Assembly (NCBI GenBank): GCA_001953215.1
Contig: CP019169.1
Coordinates: 124,001 to 188,000, forward strand
Direction of reading: 5' to 3'
Origin: Betaproteobacteria bacterium GR16-43
GTDB lineage: Bacteria > Pseudomonadota > Gammaproteobacteria > Burkholderiales > Usitatibacteraceae
DNA: 64,000 nucleotides
Below are positions 14,356 to 23,691 of this stretch, one piece after another; the first letter of the stretch is position 1, and every line of letters begins with the position of its first letter. Under the pieces are notes generated by a model. That model was not told where the DNA came from. It was given only the letters and a program-made list of their open reading frames with translations, and did no database searches. Both the position numbers and the translations under genes were made by a program.

Positions 14356-15708
14356 ATGGACGAAGCCCTTCACCTGGCCCGGGCCCAATTCGGGCTGAAC
14401 ATCGCGTTCCATATCCTGTTTCCCACGCTGACGATCTCGCTGGCGTGGTTCCTCTTCATTTTTCGCGTCCTCTACCAGCGCAACCGCGAGCCCGCGTGGC
14501 TCGCCACGTACAAGCTCTGGGTGAAGATCTTCGCGCTCACCTTCGCGATGGGCGTGGTGACCGGCATCGTGATGTCCTTCCAGTTCGGCACCAACTGGCC
14601 CGGCTTCATGCGCAAGGTCGGCGCCATCGCCGGACCGTTGCTCGGCTATGAGGTCCTGACGGCGTTCTTCCTCGAAGCGACGTTCCTCGGGATCATGCTG
14701 TTCGGCATGAACCGCGTGCCCGACTGGGTGCACATGACCTCGGCCTTCCTGGTCGCGGCGGGCACTTCGCTCTCGGCGTTCTGGATCCTGGCACTCAACT
14801 CGTGGATGCAGACGCCCGCGGGCCACATCCTCGACGGCAACCAGTACATCGCCGCCGACTGGATCGCGGTCATCTTCAATCCCTCGTTCCCGTACCGCTT
14901 CGTGCACATGATGTGCGCCTCGGCCATCACGGGCTCCTTCGCCGTGGCGGGACTTTCGGCGTGGCGGCTGCTGAAGGCCCCGGACGATGCGGGCGCGCGG
15001 CGGACGATGCGCGTGGGCATCCTCTTCGCGGCGTTCTTCGCGCCCGTGCAGGCTTTCGTGGGCGACCAGCACGGCTTGAACACCCTCGAGCACCAGCCGG
15101 CCAAGGTCGCCGCGATGGAAGGCCTCTGGGACACGCAGAAGGGCATTCCGCTCGTGCTCTTCGCCATCCCGAACGAGAAGACGAAGCGCAACGACTACTC
15201 GATCGAGATCCCGAAGCTCTCTTCGCTGATCCTCACGCACAAGCTCGACGGCGAGGTGAAGGGCCTGAACGACTTCAAGGACATCCCGCCGGTGGCGCCG
15301 GTGTTCTACGCGTTCCGCATCATGGTGGGGATGGGCATGGCGATGATCGCGCTCGCCTGGTTCGGTGCGTGGATGACGCGGAGGAACCGCGTGGCACCCC
15401 CGTGGGTGCTGTGGACCTTTGCGGGCTTCACGTTCGCCGGCTGGGTCGCCACACTCGCGGGCTGGATCGTGACGGAGATGGGCCGCCAGCCGTGGCTCGT
15501 GACGGGCTTGCTGCGCACGGCCGACGCCGTAGGCACCATCTCCGGCGCGCAACTCGGGGCGAGCCTCACCGCCTACATCGTCACGTACAGCGGGATGCTC
15601 ATGGCGTACATGGTGGTGCTCACGCACATGGCCGGCAAGGGCGCGAAGGTCGCCGAGAAGGAAGTCGCGCAGGCGGGCGCGGGGCTGGTTCCGGGAGCCG
15701 CGGGGTAG
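14356..15708 (+). CDS. cydA: Cytochrome bd-type quinol oxidase subunit I
   Basis: This is the haem-carrying subunit of the inner-membrane bd oxidase, which oxidises quinol and reduces oxygen to water without proton pumping. At 450 residues it has about nine membrane helices. Conserved sites visible are the His in NIAFHILFP (about residue 19), Glu in GYEVLTAFFLEATF, His in RFVHMM, the GDQHG quinol-loop motif and GWIVTEMGRQPW carrying the Met haem ligand. The loop between helices 6 and 7 is short, so this is the CioA/short-Q-loop type. It is followed directly by cydB, two bases after the stop. Confidence 0.95.
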   Translation: MDEALHLARAQFGLNIAFHILFPTLTISLAWFLFIFRVLYQRNREPAWLATYKLWVKIFALTFAMGVVTGIVMSFQFGTNWPGFMRKVGAIAGPLLGYEVLTAFFLEATFLGIMLFGMNRVPDWVHMTSAFLVAAGTSLSAFWILALNSWMQTPAGHILDGNQYIAADWIAVIFNPSFPYRFVHMMCASAITGSFAVAGLSAWRLLKAPDDAGARRTMRVGILFAAFFAPVQAFVGDQHGLNTLEHQPAKVAAMEGLWDTQKGIPLVLFAIPNEKTKRNDYSIEIPKLSSLILTHKLDGEVKGLNDFKDIPPVAPVFYAFRIMVGMGMAMIALAWFGAWMTRRNRVAPPWVLWTFAGFTFAGWVATLAGWIVTEMGRQPWLVTGLLRTADAVGTISGAQLGASLTAYIVTYSGMLMAYMVVLTHMAGKGAKVAEKEVAQAGAGLVPGAAG

Positions 15709-15710
15709 CC

Positions 15711-16697
15711 ATGGACATGCCGCTCATCTTCATGGGGCTGATGGGGGTTTCGGTCCTCGCCTATGTGGTGCTCGACGGCTACGACCTGGGCGTGGGCATG
15801 CTGATGCCGGCGGCGACCGAGGAGGAGCAGTCGGTCATGGTCTCCTCGATCGGCCCGTTCTGGGACGCGAACGAGACCTGGCTCGTGCTGGGCGTGGGGC
15901 TCCTGCTGATCGCGTTCCCCGAGGCGAGCGGCATCGTGCTGGGCGCGCTGTACCTGCCGGTGGTCGCGATGCTCGTGGGCCTGATGCTCCGCGGCGTGGC
16001 GTTCGAATTCCGCATGAAGGCGCTGGGCTGGCACCGCGAGCTCTGGAACGGCCTCTTCTGGCTCGGCTCGTTCATGGCCTCGTTCTGCCAGGGCGTGATG
16101 CTGGGGAGCTACATCACGGGCTTCCAGTCCGATTTCATCAACTACGTGTTCAACATCCTCGTGGGCGCCAGCGTGTGCGGCGGCTACGTGCTGCTGGGTG
16201 CGACGTGGCTCATCGGCAAGACCGAGGGCGACCTGCAGAAGAAATCGGTGGCGTGGGCGCGATGGGGGCTGCTGTGGGTGGCGCTCGGCGTGGGGCTCGT
16301 GAGCATCGTCACCCCGCTGATCAGTGCCACGGTGCGCGCCAAGTGGTTCGACTTCCCCGGCACGCTCGGGCTCATGCTGCTGCCCGCGGCTTCGCTCGCG
16401 GCGTGGATCTGGGTGTGGCAGGGCGTAGGGCGATTCGGGCGCGGCCAGGCGGTGCACGACTGGCGGCCGTTCGCGGGTGTGGTCGCGATCTTCGTCCTGT
16501 CGTTCATCGGGCTCGCCTACAGCATCTTCCCGTACGTGGTGATCGACCGCCTCACGATCTGGGAAGCGGCCGCGCATCCGTCGGCATTGAAGGTGATCCT
16601 CGTGGGGGCGCTCATCGTGCTGCCGTTCATCGCCGGCTACACGATCGTGGCCTACCGGGTGTTCCGCGGGAAAGCGAAAGCCGGACTGTACGACTGA
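15711..16697 (+). CDS. cydB: Cytochrome bd-type quinol oxidase subunit II
   Basis: This 328-residue integral membrane subunit pairs with CydA. It has the typical N-terminal helix with VVLDGYDLGVGML, then IGPFWDANETWLVLGVG, and about eight membrane segments. It starts at the ATG at 15711, two bases after the cydA TAG, so the two are cotranscribed. No CydX-like small ORF follows. The next 90 bp are a large palindrome that could terminate transcription from both sides. Confidence 0.95.
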   Translation: MDMPLIFMGLMGVSVLAYVVLDGYDLGVGMLMPAATEEEQSVMVSSIGPFWDANETWLVLGVGLLLIAFPEASGIVLGALYLPVVAMLVGLMLRGVAFEFRMKALGWHRELWNGLFWLGSFMASFCQGVMLGSYITGFQSDFINYVFNILVGASVCGGYVLLGATWLIGKTEGDLQKKSVAWARWGLLWVALGVGLVSIVTPLISATVRAKWFDFPGTLGLMLLPAASLAAWIWVWQGVGRFGRGQAVHDWRPFAGVVAIFVLSFIGLAYSIFPYVVIDRLTIWEAAAHPSALKVILVGALIVLPFIAGYTIVAYRVFRGKAKAGLYD

Positions 16698-16707
16698 GAA
16701 AAATCGA

Positions 16708-16798
16708 GATAATTGGGGTCAGACTCCCATTAAGTTAATTCCTCCGATGCGGTACCCCGCATCCGAATTAACTTAATGGGAGTCTGACCCCAATTATC
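16708..16798. repeat. GGGGTCAG palindromic element 1
   Basis: This is a near-perfect inverted repeat with 34-bp arms beginning GATAATTGGGGTCAGACTCC and an inner GATGCGG/CCGCATC hairpin. It fills the space between the convergent cydB and fdxA genes. The GGGGTCAG core is shared with three other junctions in the window (37189-37268, 58599-58671, 62599-62615), so this is a dispersed REP-like family. It may also act as a bidirectional terminator. Confidence 0.85.
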
Positions 16799-16812
16799 TG
16801 GCCCCGATCTTT

Positions 16813-17136
16813 CTACTTCTCCAGGAGGTGGCGCTTTTCCTTCACGTCCTTCCACTGGTCGGCGTCGGCCGGCGCGGGCTTCCTCTCCACGATCGGCTTC
16901 CAGACTTTCGACAGCTCGACGTTCAGCGCGATGAACGGCTTCTGTTCCGCCGGCACGTCGTCCTCGGCGAAGATGGCTTCCACCGGGCATTCGGCGACGC
17001 AAAGGGTGCAGTCGATGCACTCGTCGGGGTCGATCACGAGGATGTTGGGCCCCTCGCGGAAGCAGTCGACCGGGCACACGTCCACGCAATCGGTGTACTT
17101 GCACTTGATGCAGGACTCGGTGACCACGTACGTCAT
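16813..17136 (-). CDS. fdxA: 7Fe ferredoxin FdxA
   Basis: This 107-residue ferredoxin has two cluster motifs: [18 protein letters not shown] near the N-terminus and [12 protein letters not shown] at about residues 40-51. In the FdxA family these bind one [3Fe-4S] and one [4Fe-4S] cluster and carry electrons at low potential. The C-terminal extension of about 50 residues is normal for the family. The ATG at 17136 has AAAGG upstream. It is transcribed divergently from trxA. Confidence 0.96.
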   Translation of the reverse strand: MTYVVTESCIKCKYTDCVDVCPVDCFREGPNILVIDPDECIDCTLCVAECPVEAIFAEDDVPAEQKPFIALNVELSKVWKPIVERKPAPADADQWKDVKEKRHLLEK

Positions 17137-17173
17137 GGAAAAGCCTTTGGCGGTGCAGGGGAAAAGGTCTCGT

Positions 17174-17203
17174 ATTTTAGCAGAGCCCCCCGTGCCGCCC
17201 CAA
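17174..17203 (-). promoter_or_regulatory. Putative fdxA promoter
   Basis: On the minus strand TTGGGG (17198-17203), an 18-bp spacer and TAAAAT (17174-17179) lie about 38 bp before the fdxA ATG. The -10 is good and the -35 weak. Predicted by eye. Confidence 0.45.
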
Positions 17204-17212
17204 CCCGTGGCT

Positions 17213-17242
17213 TTGCCACTCGCGCTCGGATTGGCCTAAAAT
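17213..17242 (+). promoter_or_regulatory. Putative trxA promoter
   Basis: TTGCCA (17213-17218), an 18-bp spacer and TAAAAT (17237-17242) lie about 70 bp before the trxA GTG. This is a plausible sigma-70 promoter that could serve trxA and rho together. Confidence 0.5.
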
Positions 17243-17310
17243 GCACCCCATCTCTTGCGCCCTCTTGCACCCCTCCCCGGCGCACACCCCAAAACAAGAC
17301 AGAGGCATCC

Positions 17311-17637
17311 GTGAACCAAAACATTGTCCACATTACCGACGACAGTTTCGAGGAGCAGGTCCTCCAGTCGCAGACCCCGGTGCTGGTCGACTACTGGGCC
17401 GAGTGGTGCGGCCCTTGCAAGATGATCGCCCCGGCGCTGGACCAGATCGCGACGGAATACGCCGGCCGCCTCAAGATCGCCAAGCTGAACATCGACGAAA
17501 ACACGGCCACACCTCCCAAGTACGGCATCCGCGGCATCCCCACGCTGATGATCTTCAAGAACGGCAACCTCGAAGCCACGAAGGTCGGCGCGCTCTCGAA
17601 GACGCAGCTGGCCGCCTTCATTGACAGCAATATCTGA
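17311..17637 (+). CDS. trxA: Thioredoxin 1
   Basis: This 108-residue thioredoxin has the active site WCGPC with Cys33 and Cys36, the buried Asp in VLVDYWAEW, and the cis-Pro loop GIPTLM. It reduces protein disulfides in the cytoplasm with thioredoxin reductase. The GTG start at 17311 has AGAGG about six bases upstream and gives the normal family length. The longer open frame upstream crosses the fdxA promoter region and is not protein-like. It lies immediately upstream of rho, the common betaproteobacterial order. Confidence 0.96.
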   Translation: MNQNIVHITDDSFEEQVLQSQTPVLVDYWAEWCGPCKMIAPALDQIATEYAGRLKIAKLNIDENTATPPKYGIRGIPTLMIFKNGNLEATKVGALSKTQLAAFIDSNI

Positions 17638-17793
17638 ACCCGCTACATTTCCCCCGTTCTGGCTGTTCGTTCGAGACAGTCTCCTTGTCGCCCCGCAGCA
17701 CCCCTCCAGCCAGACGAATCCCCTAGCACCCTGAAGCAGCCCGGCCCGGGCATTCCAATCGGGCCCCCTCCCCTCAAGTCTGGTCCTCCCCGC
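17638..17793 (+). promoter_or_regulatory. C-rich rho leader (possible Rho autoregulation)
   Basis: The 156-bp trxA-rho gap is strongly C over G on the coding strand (by hand count about 45% C and 21% G) and has few strong hairpins apart from CCCGGCCCGGG. In E. coli rho is autoregulated by Rho-dependent attenuation in its leader, which needs such a C-rich, G-poor rut region. The bases just before the rho ATG are pyrimidines with no Shine-Dalgarno sequence. Confidence 0.45.
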
Positions 17794-19056
<1,263 letters not shown>

Positions 19057-19063
19057 GCTCCGC

Positions 19064-19561
19064 TCATTGGTCGTCGAGGTATGCGTTGAAGTAGACCAGG
19101 CGCCCGGTTTCGTCGAAGTCGAACATCACGAAGATCTTGCCGCGCTGGTAGTCCAGCTCGGTCCCATGCTCGCTCGCGTCCGTGGCCAAGGGCTCGCCGA
19201 ACCAGGCGCGCACGTCGTCGGGTTTCGTCGCGAGGGTGAGCCTCATGCCGCCCACGGTAGCGCTCGCGGTCAGGACTTTCTTGTTCTCGCGGCTCGCCTC
19301 GAAGTGGAACCGCACCCCGATGAACTTGCCGCCTTCGCACTCGGCGACGAATCCGCCCGCGTGGTAGTGGAGATCGCATTTGGCTTGGACATCGCCGTCG
19401 AGGTCGTCGGGGCGGCCCAGCGCGCGAAGCTTCTCGAGGGCGTCGTCGAAGCGCACGGCACCGAAGGTGCCGCGCTCCGGATCGAACGGCGGCACCTTGC
19501 CGTCCGCCGGGGGCCAGTCCGCGGTCGGGTCCCGGCCCAGGATCCGCCTGAAAAATCCCAT
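19064..19561 (-). CDS. Hypothetical protein, 165 aa
   Basis: This is a soluble protein convergent with rho (stops eight bases apart). The start MGFFRRILGRDP is followed by a Pro-rich linker and two beta-rich halves (GGFVAECEGGKFIGVRFHFE and GKIFVMFDFDETGRLVYF). The second half shows the paired strands of small beta-sheet domains. I do not recognise the family. The ATG at 19561 is chosen over an upstream ATG because the extra residues are basic low-complexity. Confidence 0.72.
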   Translation of the reverse strand: MGFFRRILGRDPTADWPPADGKVPPFDPERGTFGAVRFDDALEKLRALGRPDDLDGDVQAKCDLHYHAGGFVAECEGGKFIGVRFHFEASRENKKVLTASATVGGMRLTLATKPDDVRAWFGEPLATDASEHGTELDYQRGKIFVMFDFDETGRLVYFNAYLDDQ

Positions 19562-19661
19562 CGGCGGACTATACGCCCGGCTCCTTCCGGCCCGGTTTTT
19601 TCCAGCCATTTCTGGGCCTTACGAGCGATTGCCCCCCCTGGGGGAGCCTTCATCCAAGCTA

Positions 19662-19690
19662 TTGCTTTGATTGACGTTTTCCGGGATAAT
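19662..19690 (+). promoter_or_regulatory. Putative rpmE promoter
   Basis: TTGCTT (19662-19667), a 17-bp spacer and GATAAT (19685-19690) lie about 70 bp before the L31 start. A C6-G5 palindrome lies just upstream at 19631-19645. Confidence 0.5.
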
Positions 19691-19761
19691 AGCGTTCTTT
19701 ATCTCGGCGCCTGTGAATTCACCTCAGGCCCGATCATTCCCGGCGAGAGGCGCGAAAGAAG

Positions 19762-20031
19762 ATGAAAGCAGGCATTCACCCCAATTACCGCGAGGTCGTG
19801 TTCCTCGACACCAGCTGCGATTTCGGCTTCGTCACCCGCTCCACGGTCGCGACCAGCGAGACCATCAAGTGGAAGGATGGCAAGGAGTATCCGGTCTACA
19901 AGATCGAGATTTCCGCCGAGTCCCATCCGTTCTACACGGGCAAGCAGAAGATCGTCGACACGGCAGGCCGCGTGGACAAGTTCAAGAAGCGCTACGCGAA
20001 GAAGCCCGCCGCCCCCAAGGAAGCGCAGTAG
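19762..20031 (+). CDS. rpmE2: 50S ribosomal protein L31 type B
   Basis: This 89-residue L31 begins [14 protein letters not shown] and carries [10 protein letters not shown] and the [11 protein letters not shown]-terminal motif. It lacks the CXXC zinc site of type A L31, which identifies the zinc-free type B paralog. It has its own promoter-like sequence and a terminator. The C-terminal Lys/Pro/Ala tail is slightly longer than usual. Confidence 0.95.
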   Translation: MKAGIHPNYREVVFLDTSCDFGFVTRSTVATSETIKWKDGKEYPVYKIEISAESHPFYTGKQKIVDTAGRVDKFKKRYAKKPAAPKEAQ

Positions 20032-20048
20032 CCGCTCCCCGCCTCACG

Positions 20049-20076
20049 AAAAGGCAGCCTTCGGGCTGCCTTTTTT
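20049..20076 (+). terminator. Rho-independent terminator of rpmE
   Basis: A GGCAGCC-TTCG-GGCTGCC stem-loop is followed by six T and flanked by A residues. Confidence 0.92.
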
Positions 20077-20095
20077 GTTGCGCTTAAGATAGAGC

Positions 20096-21766
20096 ATGGC
20101 CACGAGCCACCTCCCTGACGCGATGCGCGCTCGCATCGCCTACGACGGCACCCGGACCCCGGTGAAGACCGGGCTCTTCGTGATCGTCTGCCTCGCCTGG
20201 ATCCTGCCCGGCCTCGTGGGCCACGACCCGTGGAAGGGCGACGAAGCCATCGCCTTCGGCATCGTCGCGGACATGCTGCGCACCGGCGATTGGGTCCACC
20301 TGCAGATCGGCGGCCTGGGCTACCCGGGCAAGACGCCGCTCTACTTCTGGGTCGCCGCTTCGCTCGGCCAGCTCCTGCATCCCTGGGTCCCGCTGCACGA
20401 CGCGGCGCGCCTCGCTTCGGGCGTCTTCATGGCCGCCACGCTCGCCGGCGTTTCGCTCACCGCGTTCGAACTGATGGGCGAGCGCGCGATGCGCATCGGC
20501 GTGCTGCTCTTCATCGGTTGCCTCGGGCTGCTGCTCAAGGCCCACGAGATGAACAGCGACCTCGCGGGCCTCACGGGCATCGCGTGGGGCCTGTATGGCC
20601 TGGCGCTCGTGCCGCGCCGCGCACGCGTGGCCGGGGTCATCTGCGGCCTGGCCCTCGGCGTGGCCTTCCTGGGCGATGGCTTCCTGCCCCTCGCATTGCT
20701 CGCGGTCACGATGGCCGCGGTTCCGTTCGCCGCGCCGGCCTACCGCACGCGCTCCTACGCGCAGGCGGTGGCCATCGCACTGCTCTGCGCCGCGCCCCTG
20801 TTGGCCTTGTACCCCGTGCTGCTCGCCGGCAACCGGTGGTCGAACCTCGCGATGTGGCTGGCGCAGGCCACGCAATCGCGCTGGTCGGGCGAGGATGGCG
20901 CGCGCCTCGGCCTGCTCAACGTCGTGTACTTCGTGAAGATCCTGCCCTGGTACGCGTGGCCCGCGTGGCCGCTGGCCGCCTGGAGCCTCTGGAAGGCGCG
21001 CAACACGCTCTCCACCCGCCGCGACCTCCAGATGCCCTTCGTGGCCTTCCTCGCGTTCCTGGTGGTGCTGTCGTTCTTCGCCGAGGCCCGCGAGATCAAC
21101 GCGCTCCCGTTGCTGATCCCGCTGTCGTTGCTCGGCGTGGCGGAGATCGACAGCGTGAAGCGCGGCGCGGCGAGCGCGCTCGACTGGTTCGGCCTCACGA
21201 CCTTCTTCCTGATGGCGCTGCTGATCTGGGTCGCGTGGGTTGCGGCGCTCACCGGCACTCCCGAGATCGCGGCCCTGTGGATCCAGCGCGAGTTGCCGGG
21301 CTTCAAGTATCCGTTCCAGTTCGTGCCGTTCGCGTTCGCCGCGCTGCTGACGCTCATCTGGCTGGTGGTCGTCGCGCGTTCGCTGCGCACCACGCGCCGC
21401 GCGCTGGTGAACTGGGCCGCGGGTATCACGATGGTGTGGATGCTCGTGATGACGCTCGGCGTTCCCGGGATCGACCAGGCCCGCAGCTACCGCGGCGTCG
21501 GACAGCAGATCGCGGAGCGGCTGCCGGTGGGATACCGCTGCGCCATCGGCGTGGGCGTGGGCGACACGCAGCGCGCGTTGCTCCATCGCTATGCCGGCAT
21601 GTTCATCGAGCGGCCGGACGGCCCGAGCGCCTACGCGTGCAAGGTCCGGATCGTCCAGGCTTCGCCCGACAACATTCCGGCGGCCGAGCCCGGTTGGACG
21701 GAACTGTGGCGCGGCGCGCGGCCGGCCGACAAGACGGAAATCCTGCTGCTCTACAAACGCGGCTAG
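20096..21766 (+). CDS. ArnT/PMT-family membrane glycosyltransferase
   Basis: This 556-residue protein has about a dozen hydrophobic helices and a soluble C-terminal part. The first periplasmic loop contains GHDPWKGDEAIAFG with the Asp-Glu pair (residues 49-50) used by GT-C enzymes such as ArnT and PMT to transfer sugar from a polyprenyl phosphate. GYPGKTPLYFW (about residues 76-86) is the second conserved loop motif. The acceptor is unknown. Its TAG shares the palindrome CTAG with the stop of the convergent glcF. Confidence 0.85.
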   Translation: MATSHLPDAMRARIAYDGTRTPVKTGLFVIVCLAWILPGLVGHDPWKGDEAIAFGIVADMLRTGDWVHLQIGGLGYPGKTPLYFWVAASLGQLLHPWVPLHDAARLASGVFMAATLAGVSLTAFELMGERAMRIGVLLFIGCLGLLLKAHEMNSDLAGLTGIAWGLYGLALVPRRARVAGVICGLALGVAFLGDGFLPLALLAVTMAAVPFAAPAYRTRSYAQAVAIALLCAAPLLALYPVLLAGNRWSNLAMWLAQATQSRWSGEDGARLGLLNVVYFVKILPWYAWPAWPLAAWSLWKARNTLSTRRDLQMPFVAFLAFLVVLSFFAEAREINALPLLIPLSLLGVAEIDSVKRGAASALDWFGLTTFFLMALLIWVAWVAALTGTPEIAALWIQRELPGFKYPFQFVPFAFAALLTLIWLVVVARSLRTTRRALVNWAAGITMVWMLVMTLGVPGIDQARSYRGVGQQIAERLPVGYRCAIGVGVGDTQRALLHRYAGMFIERPDGPSAYACKVRIVQASPDNIPAAEPGWTELWRGARPADKTEILLLYKRG

Positions 21767-23019
21767 GTGTCGGCGGCCACGACGGCGCGCTGGCCCAGCC
21801 GCGCGTCGAGCACCTCGATCCAGTGGCGCACGGGGCGCCGCGTTCCCGACTGCAGGTGCGTGAGGCAGCCGATGTTGGCCGTCGCGATGATCTCCGGCCC
21901 TCCCGATTCCAGCGCGGCCACCTTGTTGGCCTTCAGCCGGCCGGAGAGCTCCGGCTGCAGGATCGAGTAGGTTCCCGCCGAACCGCAGCACAGGTGGCCG
22001 TCGGGCACCGCGGTCAACGTGAAGCCCGCATCGCGCAGGATCGACTCGACCACGCCGCGCACCTTCAACCCGTGCTGCAGGCTGCACGGCGAATGGAACG
22101 CGAGGCTCTCGCCGCGCTGCTTCCGGCCCGCGAAGGCATTGGCGAGCGCGCTCTTCTCCGCGGCCACGACTTCGGAGACGTCCTTCGCCATCGAAGAGAT
22201 GCGCGCCGCGCGCTCGGCATAGGCGGGATCGTTGCGCAGCAGGTGCCCGTAGTCGGCGACCATCGTGCCGCAGCCGCTGGCCGTGATGACGATCGCCTCG
22301 GCGCCCGCCTCGACCAGGGGCCACCACGCATCGACGTTGCGCCGCGCCGCGTCGAGCGCGGCTTCGTGCGCGTCCAGGTGCTGCGAGAGGGCGCCGCAGC
22401 AGCCCGCCTCCGTGGCCTCCACGAGCTGGATGCCGAGGCGATCCAGTACCCGCGCGGTTGCCGCATTGATCGACGGCGCGATGGAGGCCTGCACGCAACC
22501 CCGCAGCGCGACCATGCGCCGCGTGCGTTGCGCGCTGGGCCACGTCGCTTCGCCATGCCGCTCCGGAATGCGATTCGCGAGGGACGCCGGAAGCATTCCG
22601 CGCATCGCCCGGCCCAGCGCGAGCGCGCCTCCGAAGAGCGTGGGCGACAGGAGGAAGCTGCGCATCAGCGAGCGCTTCAGTCTCTCCCATGGAGGACGCC
22701 CGACCTTGCGATCGACCACTTCGCGTCCGATGTCGACCAGCCGCCCGTACTGCACGCCCGACGGGCACGTGGTCTCGCAGGCACGGCAGGTGAGGCAGCG
22801 ATCGAGGTGCAACTGCGTGCGCTCCGTCACCGGCGCGCCCTCGAGCATCTGCTTCATGAGGTAGATGCGACCGCGCGGGCTGTCCAGTTCGTCGCCGAGT
22901 AGGCCGTACGTGGGGCACGTGGCGAGGCAGAAGCCGCAGTGCACGCACTTGCGCAGGATCGAGTTCGCCTCGATGCCCTCGGGCGTATCGCGGATCCAGT
23001 CGGCGAGGTTGGTTTCCAT
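21763..23019 (-). CDS. glcF: Glycolate oxidase iron-sulfur subunit GlcF
   Basis: This 418-residue electron-transfer subunit of glycolate dehydrogenase has two [4Fe-4S] motifs, CVHCGFCLATCP (Cys25-35) and CLTCRACETTCP, and C-terminal cysteine-rich CCG domains (CCGALSQH, CCGSAGTY) as in the heterodisulfide-reductase-like family. It is last in the operon. Its ATG at 23019 overlaps the stop of the GST gene by one base (TGATG). The upstream extension of the open frame is only shadow sequence of the GST gene. Confidence 0.95.
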   Translation of the reverse strand: METNLADWIRDTPEGIEANSILRKCVHCGFCLATCPTYGLLGDELDSPRGRIYLMKQMLEGAPVTERTQLHLDRCLTCRACETTCPSGVQYGRLVDIGREVVDRKVGRPPWERLKRSLMRSFLLSPTLFGGALALGRAMRGMLPASLANRIPERHGEATWPSAQRTRRMVALRGCVQASIAPSINAATARVLDRLGIQLVEATEAGCCGALSQHLDAHEAALDAARRNVDAWWPLVEAGAEAIVITASGCGTMVADYGHLLRNDPAYAERAARISSMAKDVSEVVAAEKSALANAFAGRKQRGESLAFHSPCSLQHGLKVRGVVESILRDAGFTLTAVPDGHLCCGSAGTYSILQPELSGRLKANKVAALESGGPEIIATANIGCLTHLQSGTRRPVRHWIEVLDARLGQRAVVAADT

Positions 23020-23651
23020 CAGGAGAAGAGCGTGTTGCCCTCGCGGGCCGTGGCGCGCTGCACCGAGGGGCGGGTGGCCATGCGCTCCTGGAATGCGCGG
23101 AGGTTCGGCATTTCGGTGGCCTTCGGCTTGAACCACCGGCCCCAGCGCACGACCGCGGCGAAGTAGAAGTCCGCCAGGGTGGGCGCGCTTCCGCCCGACC
23201 AGTAGGCGCCGGTGAGCTTCGCATCCTCGCGCTCGAAGAACGCGACGATCTTGCGTTGCCCGTGCTCGTTCACCGCTTTCTGCTCCGACTCCCCGGCCGC
23301 GAAATCGTCGGGATGGAAGTAGCGGTTCATCAGCGGGTGGACTTCGGTCGCGAGGTAGGCCACGCGCTCCATCGTCCGCGCGCGCTCCATCGTGCCCGGC
23401 TTCGCGAGGAGCGTGCCGTCGCCGTGGCGGTCGAGCAGGAACTCGAGGATGGCCACGCTCTCGGTGAGGATTCCGTCCGGGGTTCCCAGCGACGGCACCT
23501 TCGCCTTCGGGTTGATCTTGAGGTACGCGGGCTCGTGGTGCGCCTTCGTGTCGAGGCTCACCTTCACCGCCTCGAACGGCACGCCAAGCTCCTCGAGGAT
23601 CATGTGCGTCACGATGGAGACGGAACCGGGAGAGTAGTAGAGCGTGTACAT
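23019..23651 (-). CDS. Glutathione S-transferase
   Basis: This is a 210-residue cytosolic-type GST. The N-terminal thioredoxin fold (about residues 1-80) has YYSPGSVS and the glutathione-binding KVPSL and ESVAILEFL motifs, followed by an all-helical domain with LADFYFAAVV. The ATG at 23651 is preferred over an in-frame TTG six bases upstream because GAGAGGG lies at proper distance. It sits between glcE and glcF, an unusual insertion in the glycolate operon. Confidence 0.9.
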   Translation of the reverse strand: MYTLYYSPGSVSIVTHMILEELGVPFEAVKVSLDTKAHHEPAYLKINPKAKVPSLGTPDGILTESVAILEFLLDRHGDGTLLAKPGTMERARTMERVAYLATEVHPLMNRYFHPDDFAAGESEQKAVNEHGQRKIVAFFEREDAKLTGAYWSGGSAPTLADFYFAAVVRWGRWFKPKATEMPNLRAFQERMATRPSVQRATAREGNTLFS

Positions 23652-23659
23652 GGGCAATT

Positions 23660-23679
23660 CCCTCTCCCTTGGGAGAGGG
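23660..23679. repeat. CCCTCTCCC dispersed palindrome, copy 1
   Basis: A perfect palindrome CCCTCTCCC-TT-GGGAGAGGG followed by CCAGGGTGAGGG lies between glcE and the GST gene. A second copy lies at 51860-51879. The motif is a common small dispersed repeat in proteobacterial genomes. Confidence 0.75.
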
Positions 23680-23691
23680 CCAGGGTGAGGG

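Noticed and set aside
19671-19690. TTGACG with GATAAT as a promoter for rpmE2
   Set aside because: The spacer is only eight bases. TTGCTT at 19662 gives a 17-bp spacer instead.
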